Origin: Blastomonas sp. CACIA14H2
GTDB lineage: Bacteria; Pseudomonadota; Alphaproteobacteria; Sphingomonadales; Sphingomonadaceae
NCBI GenBank assembly: GCA_000503195.1
Contig: AYSC01000018.1
Coordinates: forward strand, 19,867-83,866
Length of the DNA stretch: 64,000 bases
Direction of reading: 5' to 3'
The translations under genes were made by a program, and so were the position numbers. Below the pieces are notes generated by a model. It was not told where the DNA came from and ran no database searches. It was given only the letters and a program-made list of their open reading frames with translations. Positions 1 through 9,711 of the stretch are shown here, one piece after another; the stretch's first letter is position 1; the number at the start of each line of letters is the position of its first letter.

Positions 1-577
1 AGCTGCCATCGGCATAGCCGAACGCATGTGCCATGCCGAACAGCCCGCAGGAAAGCAGCGCGCCCCAGCCCCAGTCGACGCCGAGCAGGCGCTTGCGGCC
101 TTGGAACGCCTGGTCGAGCGCGAACAGCAGCAGGCCGCGATAAAAGGGCTCTTCCTCCAGCCCCGGCATGGTCAGCTGGAATCCGACCGCTTCTGCATCG
201 GCCTCGTCGCCGCCGAACACCAGCGCGATTGCGATGAAGAAGGCGCAATAGGCGACGGCGACGGGCAGAGCGGCCTTGAGGCTGCCGGGGGTCTGCGCGA
301 ACGTGAGGCCGATCCGCCGCCAGCCGAATGCCGGCAGGCTGGCGAGAGCGAGTGTGGCGGCCAGCGCCATGGACTTGCCCTGCCAGTTCCAGTCTCCGCC
401 GATCAGATCGGGCAGCAACCCGTAAACCCGAGTCAGACAGGCATCGTTGATCGCCACCAGCAGCGCGGCGATCAGCAGCCAGCGGGGCGAGAAATTCCGC
501 CGGTCCGCCAGGCCCAGAATTGTGCCGAGCACGAGCAGTATCGCCAGGGTGGCAGCCAGTCCGATCAATCCGTTCAC
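1..577 (-). CDS. CPBP family intramembrane metalloprotease (partial, C-terminus outside window)
   Basis: Membrane protease of the CPBP (CAAX protease/bacteriocin-processing, Abi) family, expected to cut within or next to the membrane; the substrate is unknown. About 192 codons are visible, starting at a GTG (577). Several hydrophobic segments precede the first catalytic motif EEPFYR (EExxxR, about residues 142-147), and the second motif FGMAH (FxxxH, about residues 180-184) follows, so both signatures are present before the window cuts the gene. A GAAAGG stretch lies about 7 nt before the GTG. It lies downstream of trxB and the AraC-type gene on the same strand. Family assignment is firm from the motifs; the physiological role is not. 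Confidence 0.85.
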   Translation of the reverse strand, partial: MNGLIGLAATLAILLVLGTILGLADRRNFSPRWLLIAALLVAINDACLTRVYGLLPDLIGGDWNWQGKSMALAATLALASLPAFGWRRIGLTFAQTPGSLKAALPVAVAYCAFFIAIALVFGGDEADAEAVGFQLTMPGLEEEPFYRGLLLFALDQAFQGRKRLLGVDWGWGALLSCGLFGMAHAFGYADGS

Positions 578-659
578 GCAGGGGCCTTTCGCTGAATGTG
601 CGTGCCGGGATTAGCCTTGGGCGGACCGGATGGCTCCTCAAAAAGCGGCGGATCGTTGC

Positions 660-1748
660 TCAGAACCCGGCTTTCGCGGGATGTGGTGGAGCTTCGGCGA
701 CGCGCTCGGCGCGGCTGCGATAGTCGCTCGGCGTGCAGTCCATGATCGCGCGAAAGGCGCGGTTGAAGCTGGCGAGCGAGGCAAAGCCGCTGTCGAGCGC
801 GATAGCGATCAGCTTGTCGTCGCGCCCACGTGTTTCGAGCAGCCGGCAAGCCTCGATGACGCGATAATGGTTCAGGAACGCGCGGAAATGATCGTGGCCC
901 AGTTGCTGGTTGACCAGCGTGCGGACGGTGCGTTCGGGCGCGCCCATCAACTCGACGAACCCGGCAAAGCTCAGTTCGGGATCGAGATGCACCCGATCCA
1001 CCTCGATCAGGTCGCGCAAGCGGCGCAGCAGCGCCGTATTCTGGCCGGTATCGGCGGACAGGGCCGCGCTTGCAGACGGGACACTCGCGCCAAAGGTCAG
1101 CACCTCGGCCCGGACGGTCAGCAGCTTGCTCGCGAGCCATAGTCCGAAGGCCAGGATCATCGCATTCTGCGTCATCGAAAAGGCGAGCGGACGCCAGTCG
1201 AAGCCGAACAAGGCGTCAGCAGCAAGGTCGATGAACAGCATACCGCCCAGCAGCACCGCGACCAGCACGCGCGCGTCGTGGCGGCGCTGGATCAGGTCAT
1301 CCTGACGCTCGGCCAGCAGCCGCCAGACGAGGTGGCCCACGATGGCAAAGCCCAACACCACCAGCACGCGCGACAGACCGAGTTGATCAAGCGCCTGGCC
1401 GAACAGCCCGCGATCGGCTGCCGCAATCAGCGCCCAGACGATGCCCGTCACCAGCACCCCGCCTTTCAACCGAAACCGGGGGTCGAAGCAGGAGAGCGAG
1501 AACCACCACAGGAAGATGACGGCAAAGCCGCTCAGGCCATGGGCCATGTCGCCCGGCACGCCGCGCGGCACGGCGAATACCAGCGGCGTATTGCCGAGGA
1601 CAAAGCTGGCAAGACAGATGGCGAGCGGCGCGAACAGCAAGGATGGCAGTCCGAGCTGCCGCCGGTGTCGCAGCATCAACCAGGCGAGCAGCAGGCAGAT
1701 GCTCGCCGCCCCGGCGCGAAGCGCTGCGTCGATCTGCTCGACGATCAT
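660..1748 (-). CDS. AraC-family transcriptional regulator with N-terminal membrane domain
   Basis: A 362-residue protein with about seven hydrophobic segments in the first 215 residues, followed by an AraC-type double helix-turn-helix near the C-terminus (the stretch around RLLETRGRDDKLIAIALDSG and FNRAFRAIMDCTPSDYR is typical of the family). Such membrane-anchored AraC proteins are thought to sense at the membrane and bind DNA directly. The frame is open upstream to 1826, but that would overlap trxB; the ATG at 1748 (MIVEQIDAAL) leaves a 25-nt gap after trxB and is preferred although its ribosome binding site is weak. It probably shares a transcript with trxB. The signal and targets are unknown. 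Confidence 0.85.
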   Translation of the reverse strand: MIVEQIDAALRAGAASICLLLAWLMLRHRRQLGLPSLLFAPLAICLASFVLGNTPLVFAVPRGVPGDMAHGLSGFAVIFLWWFSLSCFDPRFRLKGGVLVTGIVWALIAAADRGLFGQALDQLGLSRVLVVLGFAIVGHLVWRLLAERQDDLIQRRHDARVLVAVLLGGMLFIDLAADALFGFDWRPLAFSMTQNAMILAFGLWLASKLLTVRAEVLTFGASVPSASAALSADTGQNTALLRRLRDLIEVDRVHLDPELSFAGFVELMGAPERTVRTLVNQQLGHDHFRAFLNHYRVIEACRLLETRGRDDKLIAIALDSGFASLASFNRAFRAIMDCTPSDYRSRAERVAEAPPHPAKAGF

Positions 1749-1773
1749 CGCCGGGGGGTACGCTCCCGGCCCC

Positions 1774-2739
1774 TTATTCCGCCGCGATCGCCTCGAAATC
1801 CGCTTCTGCCAGGAAGCGCTCGACATCGAGCGCGGCCATGCAGCCGGTGCCCGCCGCCGTCACGGCCTGGCGATAGACCTTGTCCATCACGTCGCCGCAC
1901 GCGAACACGCCGGGGATGCTGGTATAAGGCGTGCCGGGCTTGACCTCGATATAGCCGTCACGGTCGAGCGGCAGATGGCCCTTGAACAATTCGGTCGCAG
2001 GCGCGTGGCCGATGGCGACGAAGCCGCCGTCGACCGCGAGGTGCGAGGTCTCGCCGGTCACCGTGTCCTTGAGGTCGATGCCGACCAGCCCGTGCGGCTG
2101 CCCGCCGCCGACGAAACGCTCGACACCCTTGTTCCACAGCACCGTGATCGTGGGATTGGCGAACAGCCGTTCCTGCAGGATCTTTTCCGCGCGCAGCGAA
2201 TCGCGGCGGTGGATCAGCGTCACATTGTCCGAATGGTTGGTGAGGTACAGCGCCTCTTCGACCGCGGTATTGCCGCCGCCGATCACCGCGACCTTCTTGC
2301 CGCGATAGAAGAAGCCGTCGCAGGTCGCGCAGGCGGAGACGCCTTTGCCGCCCAGTTCCTGCTCGCCTGGGACGCCGAGCCACTTGGCCTGCGCACCGGT
2401 GGCGATGACCAGCGTTTCGGCCTCGTAGACCTGGCCGCCATCGCCGGTCAGGCGGAACGGGCGGCGCGACAGGTCGACCGAGACGATGGTGTCATAGATC
2501 ATCTGCGTGCCGACATGCTCGGCCTGGGCCTGCATTTCCTGCATCAGCCACGGCCCCTGGATCACGTCGCGAAAACCGGGATAATTCTCGACATCGGTGG
2601 TGATGGTGAGCTGTCCGCCCGGCTGCAGCCCCTGCACCACGATCGGCTTGAGGCCCGCGCGGGCGCCATAGATGGCGGCGGAGAGGCCTGCCGGGCCGGA
2701 GCCCAGGATCAGCATGCGGGTCTTGATCGTGTCGGTCAT
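1774..2739 (-). CDS. trxB: Thioredoxin-disulfide reductase
   Basis: Flavoprotein of 321 residues that reduces thioredoxin with NADPH in the cytoplasm. The FAD-binding motif GSGPAG is at about residues 13-18, the redox-active CATC at 137-140, and the NADPH-binding GGGNTA at 154-159; the C-terminal GDVMDK segment is the second FAD site. Length is normal for the low-molecular-weight bacterial enzyme. It is the first gene of a minus-strand run followed after 34 nt... by the membrane AraC regulator (gap 25 nt). No thioredoxin gene is next to it in the window. Confidence 0.97.
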   Translation of the reverse strand: MTDTIKTRMLILGSGPAGLSAAIYGARAGLKPIVVQGLQPGGQLTITTDVENYPGFRDVIQGPWLMQEMQAQAEHVGTQMIYDTIVSVDLSRRPFRLTGDGGQVYEAETLVIATGAQAKWLGVPGEQELGGKGVSACATCDGFFYRGKKVAVIGGGNTAVEEALYLTNHSDNVTLIHRRDSLRAEKILQERLFANPTITVLWNKGVERFVGGGQPHGLVGIDLKDTVTGETSHLAVDGGFVAIGHAPATELFKGHLPLDRDGYIEVKPGTPYTSIPGVFACGDVMDKVYRQAVTAAGTGCMAALDVERFLAEADFEAIAAE

Positions 2740-2933
2740 GGCACAGCCTTTTCAGAACGGGAGCGGCGGATGTGGCCCGGCGCGCGTTACTCTGCAAGAC
2801 GCCGGGGTGCCGCTGCGCGCGCAACATTAACTTGGGTGGCGCTTAAGCAGATTTGGGCCCGCCCTGCCAAGCGCGATTCGGCATGCGCCGGAATCGCTTG
2901 CCAAGCGCGACGCACTATGACCACCCTGTAGCA

Positions 2934-3965
2934 ATGCTCGCGCGCATCCAGTCCATCGCCACTGCGCTCCCACCGCACCGGATCAGCCAGCCAGAGGTGC
3001 GCGATTTCGTCGCCCAGGCGACCGAGAAAGGCCTGAGCCCGCGAATCGCGGCGATCTACGACAGCACCGGGGTCGAGAGCCGCGCCATCGCGCAGCCGCC
3101 CCAATTCTATCTGGGCCGCGCCGATTTCCCCGAGCGCAACGCGGTCTATCTCGCCGAGGGGCAGCGCCTGCTCGAAGCGGCCGCAACCGAAGCGCTGGCC
3201 GAGGCGGGGCTGGAACCGGCCGAGATCGACGCCATCGTCTGCGTCTCGTCGACCGGTATCGCCACGCCCTCGATCCCCAGCCAGATGCTCGCGCCGCTCG
3301 GCTTTCGCGCCGATGCGCTGATCGTCCCGCTGTTCGGCTATGGTTGCGCGGGCGGGGTGCTGGGGCTGCAGGTGGCGGGCGATCTGGTCCGCGCCGACCC
3401 TTCGCGCCGCGTACTGCTGCTGACGCTCGAGCTGTGTTCGCTCGCCTTCCGCTTCGGCGATCTCACCAAGAAGGCGATCATTGCCTCCACGCTGTTTGCC
3501 GACGGGGCAAGCGCGGTGGTGCTGTCGGCCGACGGCGATGGCCCTGCGCTCGGCCGCTTCGCGCAGCACACCTGGCCGGACAGCCGCGCGATGATGGGCT
3601 GGGATGTCGACGAACTGGGCCTCGGACTCATCCTCGCGCGCGACCTGCCGAGCTTCGTGCACCGCCATTTCGCGCCGGTGGTCGACGGCTTTCTGGCGCG
3701 CGAGGGGCTGGACAAGGCGACGCTCACCGAACCGGCGTGCCATCCCGGCGGGCGCAAGGTGATCGATGCGCTGGAACAGTGTTTCCCGCACCTGCCCGCT
3801 GGCCTTGCCGAAACCCGGGCGGTGCTCACCGATCACGGAAACATGTCTTCGCCCACCGTGCATTTCGTGCTCAAGCGCATCCTGGCGCACGGGCAGACCG
3901 GGCCGCTGCTGATGACCGCGCTCGGCCCCGGCTTTACCGGCGCGATGGGCATCGTTCACCGATGA
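2934..3965 (+). CDS. Type III polyketide synthase
   Basis: Chalcone/stilbene synthase-like enzyme of 343 residues that condenses malonyl-CoA units on a starter acyl-CoA to give alkylpyrones or alkylresorcinols. The catalytic triad is visible: Cys138 in GYGCAGG, His270 in CHPGG and Asn303 in HGNMSSPT, with family-like spacing. The frame is open from 2853, but the ATG at 2934 (MLARIQSIATALPP) matches the usual N-terminus. The stop overlaps the start of the next gene (ATGATG), so it is translationally coupled to an ICMT-like methyltransferase, the arrangement known from bacterial alkylpyrone loci such as bpsA-bpsB. The real product cannot be read from sequence. Confidence 0.93.
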   Translation: MLARIQSIATALPPHRISQPEVRDFVAQATEKGLSPRIAAIYDSTGVESRAIAQPPQFYLGRADFPERNAVYLAEGQRLLEAAATEALAEAGLEPAEIDAIVCVSSTGIATPSIPSQMLAPLGFRADALIVPLFGYGCAGGVLGLQVAGDLVRADPSRRVLLLTLELCSLAFRFGDLTKKAIIASTLFADGASAVVLSADGDGPALGRFAQHTWPDSRAMMGWDVDELGLGLILARDLPSFVHRHFAPVVDGFLAREGLDKATLTEPACHPGGRKVIDALEQCFPHLPAGLAETRAVLTDHGNMSSPTVHFVLKRILAHGQTGPLLMTALGPGFTGAMGIVHR

Positions 3966-4519
3966 TGGCAAGCCCCGCCCTCGCCCCGTTCGTCTGGGCG
4001 CCCGGCTGGCCCGCCGCCTGGGCGGTGCTGGCGTTTCTCACGGCACAGCGGCTGCTCGAACTCGTTCATGCGCAGTGGAACACGCGCGCGCTGCTGGCGC
4101 GCGGCGCGGTGGAGCATGGGCGCGGGCATTATCCGGCGATGGTGGCGATCCATGCGAGTTTTCTCGCAGCCTTGTGGTTCGCGACGGCACCGGATGCCCC
4201 GATGCTCTGGCCGCTGCTCATCGCCTTCGCGCTGTTGCAGTCCGCGCGGCTGTGGGTGCTGGCAACCCTGGGGCCGTACTGGACGACGCGGATCATCTCC
4301 GCGCCCGACTTTCCGCGCATCATCGACGGGCCGTATCGGTTCGTCCGCCATCCCAATTACTGGGTGGTGGCGCTCGAAATCCTCACCATCCCGCTGATCT
4401 TCGGTCATGTCTGGATTGCAGGGATCTGGACCGCGCTCAATGCCGTCATCCTGACCGTCCGTATCCGGGCAGAGAATGTCGCGCTGGCCAGGCGAACGAC
4501 ACAAAAACCTGTCGCCTGA
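3962..4519 (+). CDS. Isoprenylcysteine carboxyl methyltransferase-like protein
   Basis: Integral membrane methyltransferase of 185 residues of the ICMT/phospholipid methyltransferase superfamily. About four to five membrane segments are visible, and the C-terminal SAM-binding signature GPYRFVRHPNYW sits at about residues 122-133. Bacteria do not prenylate CaaX proteins in the eukaryotic way; next to a type III PKS this family usually methylates the polyketide (as reported for BpsB in Bacillus). The start overlaps the PKS stop by 4 nt, so coexpression is near certain. The methyl acceptor is inferred. Confidence 0.85.
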   Translation: MMASPALAPFVWAPGWPAAWAVLAFLTAQRLLELVHAQWNTRALLARGAVEHGRGHYPAMVAIHASFLAALWFATAPDAPMLWPLLIAFALLQSARLWVLATLGPYWTTRIISAPDFPRIIDGPYRFVRHPNYWVVALEILTIPLIFGHVWIAGIWTALNAVILTVRIRAENVALARRTTQKPVA

Positions 4520-4573
4520 TCGCGGCGGCGCGCCTAGAGTGCGGCCATCGTTCAGCTTCGGATTCACGGCTTC

Positions 4574-6034
4574 ATGCGTCATCTCGTCGGCCTGCTGGCC
4601 AGCTCTGCTCTGCTCCTGACCGGCTGCGGCGGGGGCGGCGGATCGTCCACGCCGACGCCGGCCCCGGTCGCAACCGCCCCCGCACCCAGCCCGACGCCGA
4701 CGCCCAGCCCCACCTGCTCGCTGGAAAGCCGCCAGACGTTCGCGCGCGACGTGCTCAATGAATGGTATCTCTTCCCCGAACTGCTGGTGACCACCGCCAA
4801 TCCGGCGAGCTTCACCACCGTTCAGGGCTATATCGACGCACTTACCGCCACCGCACGCTCGCAGGGCAAGGACCGGTTCTTCACCTTCATCACCTCGATC
4901 GCCGAGGAGAACGCGTTCCTCGCGAGCGGCGAGAGCGCGGGGATCGGCATTCGCCTGTCGATCGATGCACCGGCGCGCCGGGTGTTCATCAGCGAGGCGT
5001 TCGAGGGCGCGCCAGGCCTCGCCGCCGGGATCGACCGCGGCGACGAGATCACCGCGATCGGGACCAGCAGCGCGAGCCTGCGCAGCGTCAGCGACATCAT
5101 AGCGGCGGAAGGTTCCGCCGGGATCACCAATGCGCTGGGGCCGAACACGGCGGGGCTGACGCGGGTGCTGCGGGTGTCGCGCGGCAGCACTTCGCGCGAG
5201 GTCAGCGTGACCAAGGCGGTGTTCGATCTGCCCGCCGTTTCCAGCCGCTATGGTTCACGGATCATCCAGGATGGCAGTCGCCAGATCGGCTATATCAACC
5301 TGCGCACCTTCATCTCGTCGGCAGACACGCCGCTGCGCAACGCCTTTGCCAGCTTCCGCGCGGCAGGGATTACCGAGTTCATCATCGATTTCCGCTATAA
5401 TGGCGGCGGGCTGATCTCGACTGCGGAACTGATGGGCGATCTGCTCGGCGGCAACCGCAGCGCCAGCGATCTCTATTCGGGAATCCGCTACCGGCCCTCC
5501 AAATCGTCGCGCAACGAGAACGTGTTCTTCGCCCCGCGCGCCGAATCCGTAAGCCCGGTGAAGATCGCGTTCATCGGCACCGGCGCGACGGCATCGGCGA
5601 GCGAGCTGGTGATCAATTCGATGGCGCCCTATCTCGGCCGCAACCTGGCGCTGATCGGTGCGAACACCTTCGGCAAGCCGGTGGGCCAGATCGCGCTCGA
5701 CCGCAGCGCCTGCGACGACCGGGTGCGCGTGGTCGCGTTCAGCTCGGTCAATTCGCGCGGCCAGGGCGAGTATTTCAACGGCCTGGCGAGCACGCTCGAC
5801 GTCACCTGCCAGGCGGCGGACGATCTCACCCGGCCGCTGGGCGACCCGCAAGAAGCCTCGATCCGCGGCGCGCTCGATTTCCTCGCCGGGCGCAGCTGTA
5901 CCGCGATTACCTTGAGTGGCCCGTCGGGCAATATCGCGGGCCAGTCGCAACGTGGCCTGATCGCCAGCGACCGCGAACTGCTGGTGCCAGATGCGCCCAG
6001 CCCGGCACAACGCGAGGTGCCGGGGCTGTTTTGA
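4574..6034 (+). CDS. S41-family C-terminal processing peptidase, lipoprotein
   Basis: Periplasmic, membrane-anchored tail-specific protease of 486 residues. The N-terminus is a lipoprotein signal with lipobox LTGC (Cys about residue 18) followed by a Gly run and a Pro/Thr/Ala-rich linker. A PDZ-like region lies around residues 115-200, then the S41 catalytic domain with TASASEL (nucleophile Ser, about residue 340) and a downstream Lys-containing FGKPVGQ. Substrates are unknown. It stands alone, 54 nt after the methyltransferase, with repeats following its stop. Confidence 0.85.
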   Translation: MRHLVGLLASSALLLTGCGGGGGSSTPTPAPVATAPAPSPTPTPSPTCSLESRQTFARDVLNEWYLFPELLVTTANPASFTTVQGYIDALTATARSQGKDRFFTFITSIAEENAFLASGESAGIGIRLSIDAPARRVFISEAFEGAPGLAAGIDRGDEITAIGTSSASLRSVSDIIAAEGSAGITNALGPNTAGLTRVLRVSRGSTSREVSVTKAVFDLPAVSSRYGSRIIQDGSRQIGYINLRTFISSADTPLRNAFASFRAAGITEFIIDFRYNGGGLISTAELMGDLLGGNRSASDLYSGIRYRPSKSSRNENVFFAPRAESVSPVKIAFIGTGATASASELVINSMAPYLGRNLALIGANTFGKPVGQIALDRSACDDRVRVVAFSSVNSRGQGEYFNGLASTLDVTCQAADDLTRPLGDPQEASIRGALDFLAGRSCTAITLSGPSGNIAGQSQRGLIASDRELLVPDAPSPAQREVPGLF

Positions 6035-6339
6035 GGACTGTCCTCGAAAGCCCTCCCCCTCGATGGGGGAGGTTGGGTGGGGGTGTTGGTGCCGGGTTGC
6101 GCAGCGATGGCCCGGCTGCGCCCAGCCGCGCGATCACCCTCACCGCTGCGACTAGGCTCCTTCGTCGCCAAGTCTCGCTGCCTCTCCCATCGAGGGAGAG
6201 GCGTCTCGTGATTGCAACGTCTCGAGTCACAAAACTGCCACCCACCCACAATCACTGGTGGCATCGCGCGCGCCGCTCGCCTAGATAGCGCGCGAGGCGG
6301 GATTCGGCCCGCACCCTGGCTTTACTGGATCGCAGCCCG
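6035..6339. repeat. Intergenic region with palindromic repeat (family C)
   Basis: This 305-nt gap holds no convincing gene. It contains an inverted arrangement of a pyrimidine/purine hairpin: CCTCCCCCTCGATGGGGGAGG near 6052-6072 and CCTCTCCCATCGAGGGAGAGG near 6181-6201, the first followed by a GGTTGGGTGGGGGTG tail. Related elements occur at about 50287-50397 and at the window end (63932-63972). This type of extragenic repeat is common in proteobacteria. The last 90 nt should carry the rpiB promoter, but I see no clear consensus. Confidence 0.55.
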
Positions 6340-6786
6340 ATGACCGCTACGCCCGTCACCATCGCCCTGGCATCGGACCATGCCGCCGTCGCGCTCAAGG
6401 CCGAACTGGGTCAATGGTTGCGTGACCAGGGGCATGATGTGACCGATCTGGGCCCGGACAGCACCGACAGCGTCGATTATCCCGATTACGGCTTCAAGCT
6501 CGCGGCGCATGTCGCCAGCGGCGCGGCGGAATTTGGCGTCGCGCTGTGCGGATCGGGCATCGGCATCTCGATCGCGGTCAACCGCAACCCGGCCTGCCGC
6601 TGCGCGCTCGTTTCGGACGGCCTGTCCGCGCGCCTCTCGCGCCAGCACAACAACGCCAATGTCATCGCCATGGGTGCGCGGCTGATCGGGATCGACGCCG
6701 CCAAGGATTGCCTCGCCGCCTTCCTTTCGACCCCGTTCGAGGGCGGCCGCCACGAACGCCGCGTGGCCAAGCTGACCCCGGCCTGA
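6340..6786 (+). CDS. rpiB: Ribose 5-phosphate isomerase B
   Basis: Interconverts ribose 5-phosphate and ribulose 5-phosphate in the pentose phosphate pathway. At 148 residues it matches the RpiB/LacAB family length. Visible signatures are the N-terminal IALASDHAA phosphate-binding segment, the catalytic cysteine in [14 protein letters not shown], and [11 protein letters not shown] with the conserved His/Asn. It lies 35 nt upstream of glyA on the same strand; the rpiB-glyA-(small protein)-nrdR order is common in alphaproteobacteria and suggests one operon for one-carbon and nucleotide metabolism. Confidence 0.95.
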   Translation: MTATPVTIALASDHAAVALKAELGQWLRDQGHDVTDLGPDSTDSVDYPDYGFKLAAHVASGAAEFGVALCGSGIGISIAVNRNPACRCALVSDGLSARLSRQHNNANVIAMGARLIGIDAAKDCLAAFLSTPFEGGRHERRVAKLTPA

Positions 6787-6821
6787 TACAACCCCGTTCA
6801 CCCTCCCCAATGGAGCCTGAA

Positions 6822-8132
6822 ATGTCGACCAATACCGCGATCAACGAAATCCGCTCTTCCGGCTTTTTCAGCGAAGGTCTGTCCGTGACCGATCCCGCCG
6901 TCGCCGCCGCGATCGCCAAGGAGGTCCGCCGTGAGAAGAAGCAGATCGAGCTGATCGCTTCGGAAAACATCGTATCCAAGGCGGTGCTCGAGGCGCAGGG
7001 TTCGGTCTTCACCAACAAGTATGCCGAAGGCTATCCCGGCAAGCGCTATTATCAGGGCTGCGCCCCCTCGGACGAGGTCGAGGCGCTGGCGATCGAGCGC
7101 GCGTGCAAGCTGTTCGGCGTCGGTTTCGCCAATGTGCAGCCGCATTCGGGCGCGCAGGCGAACGGCGCGGTGCTGCTCGCGCTGGTCAAGCCGGGCGAGA
7201 CGATCCTGGGCATGTCGCTCGACGCGGGCGGTCACCTGACGCACGGCGCGCGCGCCGCAATGTCGGGCAAGTGGTTCAACGCCGTCCAGTACGGCGTCAC
7301 CCCTGATACCCATCTGATCGACTATGACGAGGTCCGCCGCCTCGCGCTCGAGCACAAGCCCAAGCTGATCTTCGCGGGCGGTTCGGCCTATCCGCGCCAT
7401 ATCGATTTCGCCAAGTTCCGCGAGATTGCCGATGAGGTCGGCGCGTATCTGCATGTCGACATGGCCCATTTCGCCGGCTTGGTCGCCGCAGGCGTGCACC
7501 CCTCGCCCTTCCCGCATGCGCATGTCGCCACCACGACCACGCACAAGACGCTGCGCGGTCCGCGCGGCGGCATGATCCTGACCGATGACGAGGCGCTGGC
7601 GAAGAAGTTCAACTCGGCCGTGTTCCCCGGCATGCAGGGCGGCCCGCTGATGCACGTCATCGCCGCCAAGGCCGTGGCGTTCGGCGAAGCGCTGACGCCC
7701 GAGTTCAAGAGCTATTCGCGCGCGGTGATCGACAATGCCAAGGCGCTGGCCAGCCGCCTCAAGGAGCGCGGCGCGGATCTGGTCGCAGGCGGCACCGACA
7801 CCCATCTGGCGCTGATCGATCTGCGTCCGCTCGGCGTGACCGGCAAGGATGCCGACGAGGCGCTCGAGCGTGCCGGCATCACCTGCAACAAGAATGGCAT
7901 CCCATTCGATCCGCTGCCGCCGACCAAGACCAGCGGCATCCGCGTCGGTTCGCCGGCCGGGACCACTCGCGGCTTCGGCGTCGCCGAATTCCGCGAGATC
8001 GGCGACATGATCGCCGATGTGCTCGACGGTCTGCGCGCCAAGGGCGAGCATGGCGACCCCGAGGTCGAGGCCAATGTCCGTCAGCGCGTCGAGGCGCTGT
8101 GCGACCGCTTCCCGATCTATCCGGAGCTTTGA
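6822..8132 (+). CDS. glyA: Serine hydroxymethyltransferase
   Basis: PLP enzyme that converts serine and tetrahydrofolate to glycine and methylene-tetrahydrofolate. The 436-residue product has [10 protein letters not shown] near the N-terminus, the PLP-lysine motif [14 protein letters not shown] and the C-terminal [12 protein letters not shown] segment, all standard for SHMT. The start at 6822 is chosen because GGAG lies about 8 nt upstream; an in-frame ATG at 6810 would add four residues. Codon use and length are normal. Confidence 0.97.
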   Translation: MSTNTAINEIRSSGFFSEGLSVTDPAVAAAIAKEVRREKKQIELIASENIVSKAVLEAQGSVFTNKYAEGYPGKRYYQGCAPSDEVEALAIERACKLFGVGFANVQPHSGAQANGAVLLALVKPGETILGMSLDAGGHLTHGARAAMSGKWFNAVQYGVTPDTHLIDYDEVRRLALEHKPKLIFAGGSAYPRHIDFAKFREIADEVGAYLHVDMAHFAGLVAAGVHPSPFPHAHVATTTTHKTLRGPRGGMILTDDEALAKKFNSAVFPGMQGGPLMHVIAAKAVAFGEALTPEFKSYSRAVIDNAKALASRLKERGADLVAGGTDTHLALIDLRPLGVTGKDADEALERAGITCNKNGIPFDPLPPTKTSGIRVGSPAGTTRGFGVAEFREIGDMIADVLDGLRAKGEHGDPEVEANVRQRVEALCDRFPIYPEL

Positions 8133-8135
8133 ACC

Positions 8136-8360
8136 ATGCAGAATCCTGACGATCCGCACAATTCGGGCGACCTGATCGCCGATGCCCGCGAGGAAATCGT
8201 GGGCATGGCCAAGCAGGGCATGGCGCATCCCTCGACCAAGCCGGTGCTGACCGCCGGCGCGATCGGCGCTGTCGCCGGTGCCGTTTTGCCGGTCGTCAGC
8301 TGGCCGGTCGGCCTGCTCGCGGGCGCAGGGTTCATGCTCTACAAGCGACTGCGTCCGTGA
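8136..8360 (+). CDS. Small hypothetical membrane protein
   Basis: A 74-residue protein with a hydrophilic first half and one or two hydrophobic segments (roughly residues 36-68, [20 protein letters not shown] onward) ending in basic KRLRP. It starts 3 nt after glyA and is followed by nrdR after 16 nt, so it is almost surely cotranscribed. I recognise the position (between glyA and nrdR) as one that holds a similar small protein in other sphingomonads, but know no function. Confidence 0.7.
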   Translation: MQNPDDPHNSGDLIADAREEIVGMAKQGMAHPSTKPVLTAGAIGAVAGAVLPVVSWPVGLLAGAGFMLYKRLRP

Positions 8361-8376
8361 AGGCTGCCGCCGCACG

Positions 8377-8838
8377 ATGAGATGCCCGTTCTGCGCGCAC
8401 GAAAACAGCCAGGTCAAGGATAGCCGCCCCACCGAAGACGGGGCGGCGATCCGCCGTCGCCGCCAGTGCGAAAGCTGCGGCGCGCGCTTCACCACGTTCG
8501 AGCGGATCCAGCTGCGCGATATCATGGTGATCAAGAGCGAGAATCGCCGCGAACCGTTCAATCGCGCCAAGATCGAGAAATCGGTGGCGGTCGCCTGCCG
8601 CAAGCGCGGGATCGATCAGGAGCGGATCGACCAGCTCGTCTCGGGCATTCAGCGCCAGATCGAGACCTCGGGCGAGAACGAGATCGCCAGCCGCGAGATC
8701 GGCGGGATGGTGATGGACGGCCTGCGCATGCTCGATTCGGTCGCCTATATCCGCTTCGCCAGCGTGTATCGCGATTTCAGCGAGGCGAAGGATTTCGAGG
8801 AATTTGCCAGCACCGTGAAGGATGTCGGTGGTGCCTGA
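8377..8838 (+). CDS. nrdR: Transcriptional repressor NrdR
   Basis: ATP/dATP-dependent repressor of ribonucleotide reductase genes. The 153-residue protein has the N-terminal zinc ribbon (CPFC at residues 3-6 and CESCGARF at about 31-38) followed by the ATP-cone domain ([17 protein letters not shown]). The ATG at 8377 gives the standard MRCPFC start. Its last bases overlap the start of the RNA methyltransferase gene by 17 nt, indicating one transcript. No ribonucleotide reductase gene lies in the window. Confidence 0.96.
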   Translation: MRCPFCAHENSQVKDSRPTEDGAAIRRRRQCESCGARFTTFERIQLRDIMVIKSENRREPFNRAKIEKSVAVACRKRGIDQERIDQLVSGIQRQIETSGENEIASREIGGMVMDGLRMLDSVAYIRFASVYRDFSEAKDFEEFASTVKDVGGA

Positions 8839-9574
8839 GACGCTGGTTCCGCCGCCGGTCTTCATCCTCGTCCGTCCGCAGCTCGGCGAGAATATCGGCA
8901 AGGCAGCGCGGGCGATGCTCAATTTCGGGCTCACCGACATGCGCCTGGTCGCGCCGCGCGATGGCTGGCCCAATCCTTCGGCGGGGCCGGCGGCCTCGGG
9001 CGCGGATGTGGTGCTGGAGCGCGCGCAGGTTTTCGAAACCGTCGCGGACGCCGTCGCCGACTGCCACCACGTTTATGCCACCACGGTGCGCAAGCGCGGC
9101 GTGACCAAGCCCGTTGTCACGCCCGAGGCCGCCGCGCGCGCGATGGTCGCCGCGCCAGGGCGCAGCGCGATCCTGTTCGGGCCCGAGCGTTCGGGCCTCG
9201 AAACCGATGACGTCGCCATCGCGCACGACATCCTGACCGTGCCGATCAACCCCGAGTTCGGGTCCTTGAACCTCGCCCAGGCGGTGATCCTGGTCGCCTA
9301 TGAATGGTCGAAGACCGGCGGTCAGGGCCTCGCCTCACCGCCCCAGGTCGATCTCGACCCGCCCGCGGCGATGGAGGAGCTGGACGGCATGTTCGACCAG
9401 CTGTGCGGCATGCTGGAGGAGAAGAACTATTTCTTCCCCGAAAGCCGCGCCGCGACCAGCCGCCGCACCTTGCGCAACCTGGTCACCAAGCCGCAATGGA
9501 ACAGCAACGAGGTGCGCACCTTTCGCGGCGTGCTCAGCACGCTCGCCAAGCCACCGCGCAAGCCGGTGAGTTGA
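8822..9574 (+). CDS. trmJ: tRNA/rRNA methyltransferase of the SpoU/TrmJ type
   Basis: SPOUT-class enzyme of 250 residues that 2'-O-methylates RNA, probably position 32 of tRNAs as TrmJ does. Motif 1 is visible as [20 protein letters not shown], motif 2 as [13 protein letters not shown] and motif 3 as [12 protein letters not shown], the knotted cofactor site. A C-terminal extension (about residues 175-250) is present as in TrmJ. It overlaps nrdR by 17 nt. The exact RNA target is inferred from family membership. Confidence 0.9.
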   Translation: MSVVPETLVPPPVFILVRPQLGENIGKAARAMLNFGLTDMRLVAPRDGWPNPSAGPAASGADVVLERAQVFETVADAVADCHHVYATTVRKRGVTKPVVTPEAAARAMVAAPGRSAILFGPERSGLETDDVAIAHDILTVPINPEFGSLNLAQAVILVAYEWSKTGGQGLASPPQVDLDPPAAMEELDGMFDQLCGMLEEKNYFFPESRAATSRRTLRNLVTKPQWNSNEVRTFRGVLSTLAKPPRKPVS

Positions 9575-9591
9575 ATTCAGCGTTGAAACGC

Positions 9592-9673
9592 CGTCACCCC
9601 CGCGAAGGCGGGGGTCCCGCTTCGTCAGCGCGATAGAAGCGGAAGCGGGATTCCCGCCTTCGCGGGAATGACG
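9592..9673. repeat. REP doublet (family A), inverted pair
   Basis: Two head-to-head copies of a GC-rich palindromic unit, left arm about 9592-9622 and right arm about 9644-9673, the cores reading CGCGAAGGCGGGGGTCCCGC and GCGGGATTCCCGCCTTCGCG. The layout is that of a REPIN. Similar doublets are at 18276-18353 and 30214-30296. It sits between convergent genes and could act as a transcription end for both. Confidence 0.75.
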
Positions 9674-9711
9674 GGATTTGGCGACATTCGGCTGCAATTT
9701 GGCGACATATC

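Noticed and set aside
6546..6821. Extension of glyA upstream into rpiB
   Set aside because: It reads rpiB out of frame; the start at 6822 has a proper ribosome site.
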